Under the pieces are notes generated by a model, which saw nothing but the letters and a program-made list of their open reading frames with translations, made no database searches and was not told the origin of the DNA. Shown piece after piece: positions 45,934 to 55,179 of a DNA stretch of 64,000 nucleotides. Location of the stretch: NCBI RefSeq assembly GCF_003208435.1, contig NZ_QKMF01000004.1, positions 62,001-126,000 on the forward strand, given 5' to 3'. Position numbers and translations under genes: made by a program. Each line of letters starts with the position of its first letter. The stretch's first letter is position 1. This stretch comes from Pelagimonas varians (lineage in GTDB: Bacteria; Pseudomonadota; Alphaproteobacteria; Rhodobacterales; Rhodobacteraceae).

Positions 45934-47115
45934 CTAGGGTTTTTGGTTCTTAGCCATCAAGTCGAGGCAATCTGAAAATCCCTGTTCGGTCAGACCCTCG
46001 GCAATTGCACGGATAAACAGCGCCTGTTGGGTTTCCGGCGCAAGTCCGCCTTTTGGGGGATCCCTGTCCAGGTTGGTGGGAAAAGAATACCCTTCAGCCG
46101 CCGCACAAATTGATGAGCGCAGTTCAGATGTGGTGAGTGTACCGGCCTTTTGACTTTGCACGGCGTGAGGATACAGAAGTTTGCACATTTTTGTGCGATC
46201 CACAGTTTCCATCGCGCGCCCGAAAGCAGAAGACACCTGCAATAGGTTCGCCATTCGGTGGATGTCCTTTGTCGTATTCGCACCCGCCGCGTGAAACAGC
46301 GCTGGATTGAAGAAAAGGGCGTCGCCTTTGGCCAACGGCAGTTGGACATGTCGGTCTTCAAACAGGACACGGAAATCTTCCCGCCGCCAAGCTGCATATC
46401 CTGCACGGTATAGCTGTGAGAACGGCAGCAGTTTGGTCGGCCCGCTTTCAATCGGCATATCGCAATGCGCTATCGCACCTTGCAGCGTTAGAACCGGTGA
46501 CAGATCATGGACATGTGCCGGGTATTCAGCGCTGATCTTTGCGGTTTGAAAACCGAGGTGATAGTCCCTGTGGGCTTGCTGAGCTGCGCCGCCCGGATGC
46601 ACCAGATTGATCTGGGCGGTCATCTGGTAGTTCGGGCCGAGCCACGCTTCGCAAATGGCATCTATGGAAGTATTGGCGAAGTAGCGCAAAAATACATCGG
46701 GGGCTTCTTCGCACAGCTTTTGCAGTGCATTCCAGATGCGGTCGTTGGAGCCCGCGGCCGCAAAGTGATCGCCGCCGCCATCGCTGGCCAAAGCCTCCCT
46801 TGCGATAATTGCCTCGTAGGCCGATGTTGCCTCGTCCAAGACTGCGGTCTCGGCATAGGCTCCGCGCAAGACTAAAACACCCGGACCATCCATCAAGACA
46901 CCCGCCCATTCGGTCAGGATTTCACGCCGCTCATCTGTTTCTTCCAGCGGTGCCCGCAGGGTCGACATGTCGTAAATCGGGATGTTCTTTTGGATGTCGC
47001 TGGCTCTTGGCACCGCCGCTGGGGTAGTGGTTCGCTCGATCAGATTGGTGAATTCGCACAGATCGCAGGCGTCGGCATCAAAAAAGCCAACTTTGGTTTC
47101 GGCTGGGGCAGTCAT
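45934..47115 (-). CDS. phytanoyl-CoA dioxygenase (PhyH) family protein
   Basis: This 393-residue protein is a Fe(II)/2-oxoglutarate oxygenase of the PhyH group. The first iron ligands lie in QQAHRDYHLGF (His and Asp in the HxD spacing), and the distal His is in FFNPALFHAAGAN, followed by an Arg in HRMANLLQ that can bind 2-oxoglutarate. The N-terminal 110 residues have no clear motif beyond an acidic DADACDLCEF patch. The ATG at 47115 gives MTAPAETK; the longer frame runs into the divergent regulator. Its substrate is unknown, and control by the divergent LacI-type regulator is likely. It is unrelated at first sight to the oxygenase at 38.4 kb. Confidence 0.8.
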   Translation of the reverse strand: MTAPAETKVGFFDADACDLCEFTNLIERTTTPAAVPRASDIQKNIPIYDMSTLRAPLEETDERREILTEWAGVLMDGPGVLVLRGAYAETAVLDEATSAYEAIIAREALASDGGGDHFAAAGSNDRIWNALQKLCEEAPDVFLRYFANTSIDAICEAWLGPNYQMTAQINLVHPGGAAQQAHRDYHLGFQTAKISAEYPAHVHDLSPVLTLQGAIAHCDMPIESGPTKLLPFSQLYRAGYAAWRREDFRVLFEDRHVQLPLAKGDALFFNPALFHAAGANTTKDIHRMANLLQVSSAFGRAMETVDRTKMCKLLYPHAVQSQKAGTLTTSELRSSICAAAEGYSFPTNLDRDPPKGGLAPETQQALFIRAIAEGLTEQGFSDCLDLMAKNQKP

Positions 47116-47194
47116 GGTCGCTCTCCTCTTGGTGGGAACAGTGTGCTGCAACTCAGCCTTGATCAGATCGCGAAAATACATCAAAAACACATCA

Positions 47195-48313
47195 ATGACC
47201 CATCGCTTTCCCATCAAAGAAATTGCCAGACAATCCGGTTTGAGCACAGCAACGGTTGACCGTGCTATCAACAAACGTGCCCATGTCAGTCCGCAGACGA
47301 AAACGCGGGTCGCGGCGGCCATTTGTGAACTGGAGGGACAAGAGGCTCAACTGGCCGCGCGGGGACGCCGTTTGTTCTTTGACTTTGTTATCGAAGCGCC
47401 GGAGCGGTTTAGTCGAGAGGTACGGCAGGCCACAGAGCATGTGTTGCCGCGCATTGGTGGGGCAGTGTGCCGCCCCCGGTTTTTGATGCAGGAAATTATG
47501 ACCGAGCAGGACGTCTTGCAGGCCCTAATGCGTATTTCGAAACGCGGCAGTCACGGCGTGTGCCTAAAGGTGCGCGATGTCCCTGCCATCAGAGCCGCCG
47601 TCGATAATCTGGTGGCATCCGGTATCCCCGTGGTCACTCTGGTTACGGATCTGAGTGAAACACAGCGCATCGCCTATGTGGGTTTGGACAATCAAAGCGC
47701 TGGACGCACGGCGGCCTATCTGATTTCCAAAACGATAGGAGACGTCTGCGGGACGGTCTTGACTTCCAGAAGCAACGACCGGTTTTTAGGCGAAGAAGAG
47801 CGAGAAGCAGCTTTTGTCGCGACGTTGAACAGGCTGTGCCCAAGGATCCGCATTTGTGATCTGAGCGGCGGAAGTGGCGTCCATTTTGAAACCTCCCGGG
47901 TCATGCATGACGCTATGGAAGGGCTGGAGCATTTCTCAGCCGTCTACTCCATGGGCGGAGGCAATCCTGCAATTCTGAGCGTTCTGGAACAGCATGGCCT
48001 TTTGCCAGACATCTATGTGGCCCACGATCTGGACAAGGACAATCGGAGGCTCTTGGATGCAGGGCAGCTTGATTTCGTACTGCATCACGATCTGCGGATC
48101 GATCTGGAGAATGTGTTCCAAGCCTTGCTCCGGTATCACAAGCTCATCTCTGGAGATTTAAGTGCAACGATGTCCAACGTTCAAATCGTAACACCTGAAA
48201 ACGTTCCGGCCTCGCATCGGCGGCCAATCAATCCCAGCCAGGCGCGAAGACAAAATTCTGTTGTTCCGGCCGAAAGGAAGGTGAAAGATCCAAAAGGCTC
48301 TGTACAGCAGTAG
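47195..48313 (+). CDS. LacI-family transcriptional regulator
   Basis: This 372-residue regulator starts with the LacI helix-turn-helix FPIKEIARQSGLSTATVDRAIN (5-26) and the hinge region. A periplasmic-binding-protein-like effector domain follows, with IPVVTLVTDL near 145, AYVGLDNQSAGRTAAYLI near 160 and YSMGGGNPAILSVLEQHG near 255. The C-terminal 30 residues are basic and without a clear role. The ATG at 47195 was chosen because it opens the helix-turn-helix; the longer frame overlaps the oxygenase. It is divergent from the PhyH gene by 79 bp, the standard set-up for control of that gene by a sugar-like ligand. Confidence 0.9.
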   Translation: MTHRFPIKEIARQSGLSTATVDRAINKRAHVSPQTKTRVAAAICELEGQEAQLAARGRRLFFDFVIEAPERFSREVRQATEHVLPRIGGAVCRPRFLMQEIMTEQDVLQALMRISKRGSHGVCLKVRDVPAIRAAVDNLVASGIPVVTLVTDLSETQRIAYVGLDNQSAGRTAAYLISKTIGDVCGTVLTSRSNDRFLGEEEREAAFVATLNRLCPRIRICDLSGGSGVHFETSRVMHDAMEGLEHFSAVYSMGGGNPAILSVLEQHGLLPDIYVAHDLDKDNRRLLDAGQLDFVLHHDLRIDLENVFQALLRYHKLISGDLSATMSNVQIVTPENVPASHRRPINPSQARRQNSVVPAERKVKDPKGSVQQ

Positions 48314-48766
48314 ATTGCCGCGCATGCCGAGGCTGCGAAGGGCTGCGGCCAGGCCAAAATGTGATACCCAGTATTTGTATCTGTGCTACGATCACTGCGC
48401 ACTTTCAGATCGGACGGAATGCATGCGCATTTGGGCCGAAATGGCACTGATGTCGAGACGCAGGTTTGGATGAACATCTGGTCAGCAGCATAGGTGCATG
48501 CACTGTGGCAGTTGCGGCGCGTATTGACTTCAATCACCATCGCCCGAAATCAAGCCTTGCTCGCATAACCCTGAGGCGGGATGACAGATCGAAGGAATGC
48601 CAAAACCTGAACAGGGCGAACCGGAAATATCGGGTTCACTCGGGAGCAATTCAATCCCTTTGCAAAGAAAGGACGCCCCCATCTGGGCGCTGACCAAACG
48701 GGGGATTTTTTGCTCCACTGCTGACGTCACTCGCGGTGCGTTTGTTGAAAGGAGGGACCTTAAGCC
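48314..48766. other. gap after the LacI gene, no gene seen
   Basis: About 450 bp with only short frames and no motifs. A G/C hairpin, CGCCC-CCATCT-GGGCG, followed further on by GGGGGATTTTTT (48670-48711) could be a weak terminator for the LacI gene. The rest looks like non-coding DNA. Confidence 0.5.
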
Positions 48767-50368
48767 TCAATTGTGCAAGATATAGTTGGCCGCTTTCTCT
48801 GCAATCATGATGGTTGGAGAGTTTGTATTGCCGGAGGTTATCGTCGGCATGACCGAGGCGTCCACAACACGCAGCCCATGAACCCCTTTGACACGCAAAT
48901 GAGTGTCCACCACAGCACTGTCATCAGCGCCCATGCGGCACGTTCCAACCGGGTGGAAGATCGTCGTGCCGATGTCGCCGGCAACCTTGGCCAGATCCTC
49001 GTCTGATTGGTAGGCCGCACCAGGTTTGATTTCCGACGGGTTGTACTTGCGCATGACGTTTTGGTTGGCAATGTCACGGGCCAACCGAATGGCACGCACT
49101 GCAACGAGTTTGTCGGCCTCGGTGCTCAGGTATTTGGGGTCAATTGACGGATGCGCCTTGGGATCCTTGGACGTGATATGGATGGAACCCCGGCTGGTCG
49201 GACGAAGTGGAACAACGCTGGCGGTGAAGGCAGGGAAGGGGTGCAGCGGATCTCCAAACTTCTCTAGTGACAAGGGTTGGACATGAAACTCAAGGTCTGC
49301 GGTTTCGACCTCGGGGCCCGATTTAGCGAATATGCCGAGCTGGCTAGGTGCCATGGACATGGGGCCTGACCGTGTCAGCATGTATTCAAGCCCGATCCCA
49401 ATTCTACCCATTAAGGACCCCGCGCGCTGGTTCAGCGTTTTGACACCTTCGACCCGAAAAGCCGCACGCAATTGCAAATGGTCCTGCAAATTTTCACCAA
49501 CAGAATCATTTTGATGCAGCACCTCTATGCCATGGCTGCGCAAATGCTCCGGATTTCCGATCCCTGACAGTTCCAATAGCTGCGGAGATCCCACCGCGCC
49601 AGCGGAGAGGATCACCTCGCCGTTTGTCATGTATCGGGTGATGCTATCACCAATCTCCACCTCGACACCCACCGCGCGCTTGCCCTCAAACAACACGCGC
49701 CGCGCCTGTGCGTTGGTCACAATTTTGAGGTTAGGCCGCTTCCGGACGGGCCGCAAAAAACCCTTGGACGTGTTCCAGCGCCATCCATCACGCTGGTTTA
49801 CGCGGAAATAGGCCGAGCCTTCATTGTCGCCGCGATTGAAATCTTCGACCTTGGCGATGCCCGCCTCTGCAGCGGCGTCGCGATAGGCATCAAGAATTTC
49901 CCAAGTCAGCCGCTGCTCTTCGACCCGCCATTCGCCCCCGGCACCGTGCATGTCATCTGCACCGGCATAATAGTCTTCAGATTTCTTGAAATAGGGTAGG
50001 ACATCCTCCCAGCCCCAGCCGACATTGCCCATTTGCTGCCAAGTGTCATAGTCATTTGCTTGGCCTCGCATGTAGATCATACCGTTGATCGAGGAACAGC
50101 CGCCCAAGACACGCCCGCGCGGATAGTTTAAAGCCCGGCCATTCAATCCTTCCTGCTTGCTGGTTTGAAACCCCCAATCCGTTCTTGGATTGCCCATGCA
50201 ATACAGATACCCGACGGGAATGTGGATCCAGATATAGTTATCCTTTCCCCCGGCCTCGAGAAGGAGCACCTTGTTTGCGGGGTTTTCCGAAAGGCGATTG
50301 GCCAGCACGCAGCCTGCCGAACCCCCACCGACGATCACGTAGTCGAATTCTTCTGAGCTTTGTGACAT
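48767..50368 (-). CDS. GMC-family FAD alcohol dehydrogenase (DddA/choline dehydrogenase-like)
   Basis: This 533-residue flavoenzyme oxidises an alcohol to an aldehyde. The FAD-binding loop is VIVGGGSAGC (11-20), the GMC signature is GRVLGGCSSINGMIY near 85 and the second FAD region is ILSAGAVGSPQLLELSG near 255. The C-terminus shows FHPVGTCRMG with the active-site His and the closing VMPTITSGNTNSPTIMIAEKAA. It is the last gene of the five-gene operon. Relatives include choline dehydrogenase and DddA, which oxidises 3-hydroxypropionate to malonate semialdehyde. With a DddC/MmsA-like dehydrogenase in the operon, 3-hydroxypropionate or 3-hydroxyisobutyrate is a likelier substrate than choline. 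Confidence 0.85.
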   Translation of the reverse strand: MSQSSEEFDYVIVGGGSAGCVLANRLSENPANKVLLLEAGGKDNYIWIHIPVGYLYCMGNPRTDWGFQTSKQEGLNGRALNYPRGRVLGGCSSINGMIYMRGQANDYDTWQQMGNVGWGWEDVLPYFKKSEDYYAGADDMHGAGGEWRVEEQRLTWEILDAYRDAAAEAGIAKVEDFNRGDNEGSAYFRVNQRDGWRWNTSKGFLRPVRKRPNLKIVTNAQARRVLFEGKRAVGVEVEIGDSITRYMTNGEVILSAGAVGSPQLLELSGIGNPEHLRSHGIEVLHQNDSVGENLQDHLQLRAAFRVEGVKTLNQRAGSLMGRIGIGLEYMLTRSGPMSMAPSQLGIFAKSGPEVETADLEFHVQPLSLEKFGDPLHPFPAFTASVVPLRPTSRGSIHITSKDPKAHPSIDPKYLSTEADKLVAVRAIRLARDIANQNVMRKYNPSEIKPGAAYQSDEDLAKVAGDIGTTIFHPVGTCRMGADDSAVVDTHLRVKGVHGLRVVDASVMPTITSGNTNSPTIMIAEKAANYILHN

Positions 50369-50411
50369 ATGTTCAACTTTCAGCTTTGGACGGCACGCGC
50401 GTGACGGCTAT

Positions 50412-51380
50412 TTAGATTGTTTGGGAATGCCAGTTCGGCTTGTGATCCTTATCGACAAGCACGGCACGCACACCCTCGTTGAGGTCCGGATGACGTATTG
50501 CGCGGCGCATGGCTTCGAATTCTTGCTTCAGACAGTCTGACAGGGACCGGTCCTGTCCGCTTCGTAGCAGCGTCAAAGTTTCGTGCAGACTACGGGGCGA
50601 CGCATTTCTCAGTGCGATCAATGCCTTTTTCTTGGACTTGGACTGATGTTGTTCCAAACAATCGAAGATCGTACACAGCGTTGGTTGATCAAAACACATG
50701 GTGGTATCGGCCAGCATCAGAACGCTTGGTTGATAGCCAAGTGTTGCACATTGATCAGACAGAATATTTTCAATTGAGCGCGGGCCAGTGCACAGTTCAT
50801 CCAAAATTCGCGGCAAGGATTCCGCAACCGTCATATGCGACGAAATGCCAAGCGCGTGAGCGTCAAACCCGCGAACCGACGCGCCGGTCAAGCCCATCCA
50901 AACTCCGAAATGATGCGGCATGCGAGACAAGAAATAGCTTCCGCCCACATCTGGAATGAACCCAATAGCGGTTTCAGGCATGGCAAAAACGGCACGTTCA
51001 GTCGCAATACGATAAGTCCCATGAACCGAAAGCCCCATGCCGCCGCCCATACATATTCCGTCTATCAATGAGATAAAGGGTTTGGGAAAATCCGCGATCC
51101 TTTCTATCAGCGTGTATTCTTCGTGAAAGAACTGTTCGGCAGAATCGAAACGTCCCTCAAGGCATAATTCACGAATGCGGCGCATGTCACCACCGGCGCA
51201 AAACGCACGCTCACTGGTGGATTGCAGCACCACGCAGTGGATATCCGGGTCAGCCTGAAACCGGTCCAGCGCCTTGTCGATGTCGCGGATCATCCCTAAA
51301 TTCAGAGCATTCATTGCCTTGGGCCGATCCAGGGCGATGATCCCAGCCCGGCCATGTTTTTCAGCGGCTATAAAAGACAT
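50412..51380 (-). CDS. 3-hydroxyisobutyryl-CoA/3-hydroxypropionyl-CoA hydrolase-like protein
   Basis: This 322-residue crotonase-fold protein resembles 3-hydroxyisobutyryl-CoA hydrolase, which frees the hydroxy acid from CoA. Marks are ALDRPKAMNALNLGMI near 15, SERAFCAGGDMRRI near 55, DGICMGGGMGLSVHGTYRIATE near 108 and the acid residues in FAMPETAIGFIPDVGGSYFLS near 131. It is about 30 residues shorter than typical members. The enzyme class also accepts 3-hydroxypropionyl-CoA. It lies 18 bp downstream of the crotonase gene and 43 bp before the GMC gene. Confidence 0.87.
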   Translation of the reverse strand: MSFIAAEKHGRAGIIALDRPKAMNALNLGMIRDIDKALDRFQADPDIHCVVLQSTSERAFCAGGDMRRIRELCLEGRFDSAEQFFHEEYTLIERIADFPKPFISLIDGICMGGGMGLSVHGTYRIATERAVFAMPETAIGFIPDVGGSYFLSRMPHHFGVWMGLTGASVRGFDAHALGISSHMTVAESLPRILDELCTGPRSIENILSDQCATLGYQPSVLMLADTTMCFDQPTLCTIFDCLEQHQSKSKKKALIALRNASPRSLHETLTLLRSGQDRSLSDCLKQEFEAMRRAIRHPDLNEGVRAVLVDKDHKPNWHSQTI

Positions 51381-51398
51381 TCTCTTGCTCTCCCTAAA

Positions 51399-52262
51399 TC
51401 AGCAATTGCGAAAAACGGGAGCGCGTTTGGCGATAAACGCAGCCATACCTTCTTTTTGACCTTCAGTCGCAAAGGCGGCCTGAAACAAGCGGCGCTCATG
51501 CAACACACCTGCGGACAGTCCTGTTTCTAAAGAATAGTTGACCGCTTCTTTGGCCATCGCAACGGCAGGGGCGTTCAGGCCCGCGATTTGGTAGGCTGCC
51601 TCGAGAGCGGTTTGCAGCAAATCTCCGGTCGGAACCACTCTGGCTACGATCCCGGCACTTTTGGCTTCGTCAACGCCGATGGTGCGACCGGTCAGAATCA
51701 AATCCATAGCCAGTGCTTTGCCAATTGATTTTGTCAGCCGCTGTGAGCCGCCAATTCCCGGTAGAATTCCCAACTTGATTTCAGGTAAGCCGAATTGCGC
51801 ATCTTCAGTGGCGATAATGAAATCGCACATCAGGGCCAGTTCGAACCCACCGCCCAACGCAAACCCGCTGACTGCGGCAATCACCGGCTTTTTGACAAAC
51901 CGCATCTGATCCCACTCGGCGAAAATGTCATTTCCGAGCAATTCGACCAATGTCTTTTCGGCCATTTCTTCGATGTCCGCACCCGCCGCAAAGGCGCGCG
52001 GGCTGCCAGTGATGACAACGGCCCCGATCCGATCATCCGCGTCAAAGCTCTTCAGCGTCTGCATGACCTCTTTGGCCAGTTGAAGGTTCAGAGCATTCAG
52101 GCTCTTGGGACGGTTCAAGGTGATCAGTCCGACACTGCCGCGGCGTTCGACGATGATTTCTTCAAGTGCGGTCGAAGCCGGTTCTGCGGTGGCTGCTGCA
52201 ACCAGTTCTGTTTTGGGTGCGGCTTCGGAGGTCAATTTGGATTTTGTATTGCTGCTTGTCAT
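51399..52262 (-). CDS. enoyl-CoA hydratase (crotonase)
   Basis: This 287-residue protein has the full crotonase set. An N-terminal extension of about 35 residues is rich in Ala, Thr and Ser. Then come LITLNRPKSLNALNLQLA, RAFAAGADIEEM near 90, GFALGGGFELALMCDFI near 130 (oxyanion loop) and QFGLPEIKLGILPGIGGSQRL near 155, whose Glu acts in hydration. It would add water to a short enoyl-CoA such as acryloyl- or methacrylyl-CoA. AcuK, the acrylate-pathway hydratase, belongs to this family. It is 22 bp after the CoA transferase gene, in the middle of the operon. Confidence 0.9.
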   Translation of the reverse strand: MTSSNTKSKLTSEAAPKTELVAAATAEPASTALEEIIVERRGSVGLITLNRPKSLNALNLQLAKEVMQTLKSFDADDRIGAVVITGSPRAFAAGADIEEMAEKTLVELLGNDIFAEWDQMRFVKKPVIAAVSGFALGGGFELALMCDFIIATEDAQFGLPEIKLGILPGIGGSQRLTKSIGKALAMDLILTGRTIGVDEAKSAGIVARVVPTGDLLQTALEAAYQIAGLNAPAVAMAKEAVNYSLETGLSAGVLHERRLFQAAFATEGQKEGMAAFIAKRAPVFRNC

Positions 52263-52284
52263 GGTCTTTTCCCGGAATTTTTAT

Positions 52285-53562
52285 TCAGCGTTTCAGACCG
52301 AATTCGGTCCAGTGAGTGCCTTCTGCTGGCGCTTCATCAGTGTGTTTGGCTTTGGCCGAGACATTCTGGTCATAGGCTTCAAAATCCGCCATTTTCTCGG
52401 CCAAAATGGCCTCCCTGTGCTGGTTGAGCCCCGGGGCCACCTGAGGTTCAGTGGGATCAATGTCTTTGTAGGCATCCAGCTTGATAGGGTTGCCCGCTGT
52501 TCGGAACGGCTTTTTGCCCGCCCCCTCGACCTGTACGATCATGTTACGGGACAAAAGCTGTGGATGATCCAAAAGACGATCGATCGTATTGATTGGCGCG
52601 CAGGGGACACCGGCCTCATTCAATGCGTCCAGCCAATGTTCTACGGGTTTCTTCGATGTCACGGCCTCGATTGCAGCAACCATTTTGGGGCGGTTGCGCA
52701 CCCGCAAATCATTGGTCGCAAAGTCCGGTGCCATTGCCAACGCCGGGGCATCGAGAGCGTCCGCCATCAGCAAGAACAATTGATCATTACCGGCGGCGAT
52801 GACAAAGCGCTCGTCCTCCGCCTGAAAGGTTTCAAACGGGGCCAGAGACGGGTGGCAATCGCCGGTGCGCGTGGGCACCGTTCCCTCGACATCATAACGC
52901 GCCAATGCGGTTTCCATCAGAGCCGCCTGACAATCCAGCATGCCGATATCTACCCGTTCACCCTGCGCATTTTTGGTCCGTTTGTAGAGAGCAGACAAGA
53001 TGCCGATGACACCAAACAGAGCTGCACCCAGATCCCCGAAGCTGGTGCCGACACGCGCAGGTCGTGCGCCAGGCCAGCCGGTCAAGCTCATAACGCCGCC
53101 CATCGCCTGAACCACCATGTCGTAGCCCGGCAAATCCGTCATCGGCCCGGAATGTCCAAAACCGGAAATCGAGGCGTAGATCAAATGTGGATGCGTCTTC
53201 GCCAACCGGTCAGAGCCATAGCCCAACCGATCCATTACACCAGGCCGGAAGTTTTCAACAAGAATGTCAGAGGTGTCCAACAAGCGCTCTAATAGTTCAC
53301 GATCCCGTGGTGATTTGACGTCCAGCACGATGCTTTCTTTACCGCGATTGAAGCACATGAAATATGCGCTTTCGGCGTCGACAAAGGGGGGGAAGGCGCG
53401 GGTATCGTCGCCTGTCCCGAATTTTTCAACCTTGATCACCCGCGCGCCAAGATCCGCTAGAACCATGGTGCAATACGGGCCAGCCAGAACGCGCGAAAAA
53501 TCAAGTACTGTGATCCCGGAAAGAGGGCCGCCCTCTAGCTTTTCATCTTCAGGTTTTTGCAT
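52285..53562 (-). CDS. CaiB/BaiF CoA transferase (AcuN-like candidate)
   Basis: This 425-residue class III CoA transferase has LDFSRVLAGPYCTM near 20, FRPGVMDRLGYG near 113 and the catalytic Asp in GYDMVVQAMGGVMS near 148. It is a paralogue of the protein at 15859-17007, with about 25 extra C-terminal residues that are Ala/Glu-rich. It lies second in the operon, 23 bp after the MmsA-like gene. In the acrylate route AcuN, of this same family, puts CoA on acrylate. Other acids such as methacrylate, isobutyrate or crotonobetaine remain possible. Confidence 0.88.
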   Translation of the reverse strand: MQKPEDEKLEGGPLSGITVLDFSRVLAGPYCTMVLADLGARVIKVEKFGTGDDTRAFPPFVDAESAYFMCFNRGKESIVLDVKSPRDRELLERLLDTSDILVENFRPGVMDRLGYGSDRLAKTHPHLIYASISGFGHSGPMTDLPGYDMVVQAMGGVMSLTGWPGARPARVGTSFGDLGAALFGVIGILSALYKRTKNAQGERVDIGMLDCQAALMETALARYDVEGTVPTRTGDCHPSLAPFETFQAEDERFVIAAGNDQLFLLMADALDAPALAMAPDFATNDLRVRNRPKMVAAIEAVTSKKPVEHWLDALNEAGVPCAPINTIDRLLDHPQLLSRNMIVQVEGAGKKPFRTAGNPIKLDAYKDIDPTEPQVAPGLNQHREAILAEKMADFEAYDQNVSAKAKHTDEAPAEGTHWTEFGLKR

Positions 53563-53585
53563 TTTATTCGCTCCTCCTTAGGGGG

Positions 53586-55085
53586 TCACTTGGCGACAGG
53601 CATGGCGAATTCTGCCCCCTTGGCGATGCTTTCCGGCCAGCGCTGCATCAGGGATTTCTGTTTGGTGTAGAACCGCACGCCTTCTTCGCCATAGGCATGC
53701 ATGTCGCCGAACAGACTTTTCTTCCAACCACCAAAGCCGTGCCAGGCCATAGGCACAGGCAAAGGCACATTGATGCCCACCATTCCGACCTGAATCTTGC
53801 GGCCAAATTCGCGCGCTGCATTGCCATCACGGGTGAACAGGCTGACACCGTTTCCGAATTCATGATCGTTGATCAGTTGAACCCCTTCGGCAAAATCTTT
53901 GACACGGACACAGGCCAAAACTGGGCCAAAGATTTCCTCTTTGTAGATTGTCATATCCCGAGTGACATTGTCGAAGAGTGTGCCGCCCATCCAATAGCCA
54001 TCTTCATGGCCTTCAAGGGTAAAGCCGCGTCCGTCAACAATCAGGTCGGCACCTTCTTCGACACCTTTGGCGATATAGCCGGTGATGCGCTCATGAGCGG
54101 CCTTGGACACAATGGGGCCCATTTCGGCGTCCATCTCGACACCGTTCTTGACCTTGAGCTGCGCCAGTCGGTCTTTGAGCATCGGTACAATTTTGTCAGC
54201 CACGTCGCCGACCAAAGTGGCTACGGAAATGGCCATGCAACGCTCTCCGGCCGAGCCATAGGCCGCGCCCATTAGTGCATCCACTGCTTTTTCGAGATCC
54301 GCATCTGGCATAACCAACATGTGGTTTTTGGCCCCGCCGAGTGCCTGCACGCGCTTGCCATGACGTGCACCGGTTTCGTAAATGTAATTTGCAATTGGGG
54401 TTGATCCAACAAAGGACACTGCCTGCACATCGGGATGTTCCAGCAAGGCGTCAACTGCGACCTTGTCACCCTGAACGACGTTGAAAACGCCATCCGGGAA
54501 ACCGGCCTCTTTCATAAGCGCTGCGTATAGGAGCGAGGGGGTCGGATCCGTTGGGGAGGGTTTGAGAACAAACGTGTTTCCAGCAGCAATCGCAACCGGG
54601 AACATCCACATCGGAACCATGACTGGAAAGTTGAACGGCGTCACACCGGCGACCACGCCCAAAGGCTGACGCATTGTCCAATTGTCGATTCCAGTCGAAA
54701 CCTGATCGGTGAAGTAGCCTTTCAACAGCTGAGGCATACCACAAGCGAATTCGACGATATCTATGCCGCGCTCCACTTCTCCACGCGCATCCGTAAAGAC
54801 CTTGCCATGCTCTGCCGTGATAGCCCGAGCCAGTTTGTCTTTGTTTTCATTCAGTAAGTTCAGAAAATTGTTCATTAGTCGCGCTCGACGGATCGGGGGC
54901 ATGTCTGACCAGGCGGGAAAAGCGGCCTTGGCAGCAGCGACGGCTTTGTCCACGTCCGAAGTGGTGGCAAGATCCACGTTTCCGGTCACTGCGCCCGTTG
55001 CAGGGTTAAACACGTCCTGAGTATTTGTGCGTGTTCCAGCAAACTTTTCGCCATTGATGTAGTGGCCGATTTCTGTGGTCGTCAT
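53586..55085 (-). CDS. CoA-acylating (methyl)malonate-semialdehyde dehydrogenase (MmsA/DddC)
   Basis: This 499-residue aldehyde dehydrogenase uses NAD and CoA to turn methylmalonate semialdehyde into propionyl-CoA or malonate semialdehyde into acetyl-CoA. The catalytic Cys283 lies in [16 protein letters not shown]-site phrases are [18 protein letters not shown] near 148 and [14 protein letters not shown] near 223. [12 protein letters not shown] closes the family pattern near 460. It is the first gene of the operon and divergent from the LysR gene. MmsA and DddC cannot be told apart by eye. Confidence 0.92.
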   Translation of the reverse strand: MTTTEIGHYINGEKFAGTRTNTQDVFNPATGAVTGNVDLATTSDVDKAVAAAKAAFPAWSDMPPIRRARLMNNFLNLLNENKDKLARAITAEHGKVFTDARGEVERGIDIVEFACGMPQLLKGYFTDQVSTGIDNWTMRQPLGVVAGVTPFNFPVMVPMWMFPVAIAAGNTFVLKPSPTDPTPSLLYAALMKEAGFPDGVFNVVQGDKVAVDALLEHPDVQAVSFVGSTPIANYIYETGARHGKRVQALGGAKNHMLVMPDADLEKAVDALMGAAYGSAGERCMAISVATLVGDVADKIVPMLKDRLAQLKVKNGVEMDAEMGPIVSKAAHERITGYIAKGVEEGADLIVDGRGFTLEGHEDGYWMGGTLFDNVTRDMTIYKEEIFGPVLACVRVKDFAEGVQLINDHEFGNGVSLFTRDGNAAREFGRKIQVGMVGINVPLPVPMAWHGFGGWKKSLFGDMHAYGEEGVRFYTKQKSLMQRWPESIAKGAEFAMPVAK

Positions 55086-55160
55086 GGTCTATTCCTCCTG
55101 AGCTTAGGGGGACATTCACCAATGGAACTTCAAAAATCCAATGACTAATGATGTGAGGTG

Positions 55161-55179
55161 ATATAAGCCTGATTTATAT
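55161..55179. promoter_or_regulatory. possible LysR-type operator in the divergent promoter
   Basis: ATATAA-GCCTGAT-TTATAT is an inverted repeat that overlaps the first bases of the LysR start. It fits the T-N11-A style LysR recognition in the 92-bp gap between the regulator and the operon. CCAATG also occurs twice in that gap. Confidence 0.45.

Noticed and set aside
52105-53292. 395-codon open frame opposite the CaiB gene of the operon
   Set aside because: Antisense shadow; the minus strand carries a complete CoA transferase with catalytic Asp.
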